A stretch of DNA of 20,752 nucleotides from the IMG/VR virus record IMGVR_UViG_3300025098_000350, positions 1-20,752 of that record; one strand, 5' to 3'. The position numbers and the translations under genes were made by a program. The DNA comes from a virus. Positions 19,273-20,752 of this stretch are shown here, piece after piece; the stretch's first letter is position 1, and every line of letters begins with the position of its first letter. A model generated the notes under the pieces. That model was given only the letters and a program-made list of their open reading frames with translations. It did not search any database and was not told the DNA's origin.

Positions 19273-20752
19273 GCCAGTTGCCGGATTAAAACTAAACTTT
19301 AGTTCCTCGCCCACTGTGGCGAGGTTCTTTAAGTCTGATGCGTTTGTCAGGGGCATCATGGGGCCGGTTGGAAGTGGCAAGTCGTATGCTTGCTGCGCTG
19401 AGATATTCCGGCGGGCTGTTGCTCAGAAGGCTAGTCCCAGGGATGGCATCAAGTACAGCCGCTGGGCGATTGTCCGCAATACGCATCCGATGTTAAAGAC
19501 TACGACCTTAAAGACTTGGTTGGAGTTGTTGCCGGAGGATACTTTTGGGCCGGTTAAGCACTCGCCGCCCATCACGCATCACATCAAGTTGCCGTCTAGG
19601 GAGGGTGCCGCCGGGATTGATATGGAGGTTATCTTTTTGGCGCTGGATGACCCGAAAGACGTTCGTAAACTTCTCAGCCTAGAACTTACTGGGGCGTGGG
19701 TCAACGAGTGCCGTGAACTGCCGAAATCGATTGTGGATGGCCTGACGCATAGGGTCGGCAGATACCCAACAAAGGCTGATGGCGGTGCGACCTGGCGTGG
19801 CGTTATCTTGGATACGAACCCTATGGACAGCGACCATTGGTATTATCATCTAGGCGAAAAGGAAAAGCCTGGGGGCAAGTTTCGCTGGGATTTTTTTAAG
19901 CAGCCGGGTGGCGTGTTTGAGGTGCCCTTGGAGGAATTGCCTGACGATATGCCGGAAGCCAAGGGGTTCATGTTTCAAGCTGGCAAGTGGTGGCAAACCA
20001 ATCCCAAGGCTGAGAACTTGGGCAACTTGCCTGACGGGTACTATGAGCAATTGCTGGGCGGCAAGCGGTTGGATTGGATACAGTGCTATGCTGAGGGCAA
20101 GTATACGTTTGTGCAGGAAGGGCGGGCCGTTTGGCCTGAGTTCAATGATAACCTGATGACCGCTGATTTGGAGCCTGACCCGTCCCTGCCGATACACGTT
20201 GGCTTGGACTTTGGTTTAACTCCAGCGGCGGTGTTTGCTCAGAGATTGAAGAATGGCCGGTGGCATATTTTGCATGAACTGGTCACGTTTGAGATGGGCT
20301 TGGAACGGTTTTGCTCAAGCCTCAAGGCTGACTTGTCTTCGCGGTTTCCTGGCTACAGCACTTTGGTGTGGGGCGACCCTGCCGGTATGCAAAGGGACCA
20401 AATCTTTGAGACCACCAGCTTTGACCATCTCAAGACGCACGGCATCTTGGCCCAGCCTACGGCAACCAATGATTTCAAGACAAGGCGCGAGGCGTTGGCC
20501 ATGCCGATGGGCAGGTTGATTGATGGCAAGCCGGGGTTGCTGGTTGATAGAAAGTGCATCAGAGTTCGCAAGAGCCTGGGCGGCGGGTATCACTTCCGGC
20601 GGGTGAGCATTGGCGCGGGGCAAGAGCGGTTTCGGGACGCTCCAAACAAAAATGAGCATTCACACGTTGGCGATGCGGCGGGCTATTGTCTCTTAGGTTC
20701 TGAGCATAAAATCATGACGAAACGCCCGATGCCTACCGGCGGGTCTTTCAAG
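19265..20752 (+). CDS. terL: terminase large subunit (partial, runs off the window)
   Basis: The frame opens at ATG 19265 and stays open for 496 codons to the last base, so the C-terminus is missing. Residues 33-40 are the Walker A motif GPVGSGKS. LTGAWVNECREL holds the Walker B acidic pair position (Glu148), and ILDTNP (181-186) is the coupling motif. The nuclease domain follows, with Asp315 in VGLDFG, Asp371 in WGDPAG and Asp470 in HVGDAA, the usual three acidic residues. The protein is the packaging motor: it translocates DNA into the prohead with ATP and cuts the concatemer. All motifs are intact. It overlaps the preceding small gene by eight bases. Confidence 0.93.
   Translation, partial: MVKPVAGLKLNFSSSPTVARFFKSDAFVRGIMGPVGSGKSYACCAEIFRRAVAQKASPRDGIKYSRWAIVRNTHPMLKTTTLKTWLELLPEDTFGPVKHSPPITHHIKLPSREGAAGIDMEVIFLALDDPKDVRKLLSLELTGAWVNECRELPKSIVDGLTHRVGRYPTKADGGATWRGVILDTNPMDSDHWYYHLGEKEKPGGKFRWDFFKQPGGVFEVPLEELPDDMPEAKGFMFQAGKWWQTNPKAENLGNLPDGYYEQLLGGKRLDWIQCYAEGKYTFVQEGRAVWPEFNDNLMTADLEPDPSLPIHVGLDFGLTPAAVFAQRLKNGRWHILHELVTFEMGLERFCSSLKADLSSRFPGYSTLVWGDPAGMQRDQIFETTSFDHLKTHGILAQPTATNDFKTRREALAMPMGRLIDGKPGLLVDRKCIRVRKSLGGGYHFRRVSIGAGQERFRDAPNKNEHSHVGDAAGYCLLGSEHKIMTKRPMPTGGSFK

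Overview
The window looks like part of a temperate, podovirus-type phage or prophage genome. The host is probably a marine alphaproteobacterium; I infer this from the phage-style small proteins, the GTA-type holin, and an integrase and excisionase that resemble alphaproteobacterial ones. No host gene, tRNA or rRNA is visible. Nearly every base is coding and most neighbouring genes overlap by 1 to 14 bases.

Left arm, plus strand (1-8475): late virion and lysis genes. A 1056-residue virion-type protein precedes a T7-type tail fibre with a glycine-rich, AT-richer distal half. Then come a tail-fibre assembly chaperone, a string of very small proteins (one with an AT-hook, several membrane-bound), a three-helix holin and an M15 peptidase endolysin.

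Middle, minus strand (8472-13268): an integration and recombination operon. Read in its own direction it holds a 66-residue protein, an excisionase, a tyrosine integrase, a small membrane protein, a YqaJ exonuclease, a RecT annealing protein and a LexA-type winged-helix protein. A separate serine recombinase lies upstream. Short DNA repeats that occur in different reading frames around the end of int suggest an attachment or control region.

Right-centre, plus strand (13384-16277): early control and replication genes. These are a ribbon-helix-helix protein, two PD-(D/E)XK nuclease-like proteins, two helix-turn-helix proteins, a DnaJ-type zinc-finger protein and a winged-helix replication initiator. 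Three palindromic iteron-like repeats and an AT-rich stretch inside the initiator gene resemble the nested origin of phage lambda.

Right arm, plus strand (16508-20752): after a 230-base structured gap, where strand composition flips from A/C-rich to G/T-rich, come a VUT/YhhQ-type transporter (7-deazaguanine precursor uptake) and a DpdA-like DNA transglycosylase. These two translationally coupled genes are the likely core of a guanine-replacement DNA modification system. A small protein with an SSB-like C-terminal tip, the terminase small subunit, a Cro-HTH plus sigma-region-4 regulator, a small AT-richer gene and the truncated terminase large subunit follow. The strongest candidate for an unusual system is the transporter-transglycosylase cassette; next are the nested origin and the sigma-like regulator placed between the terminase genes.
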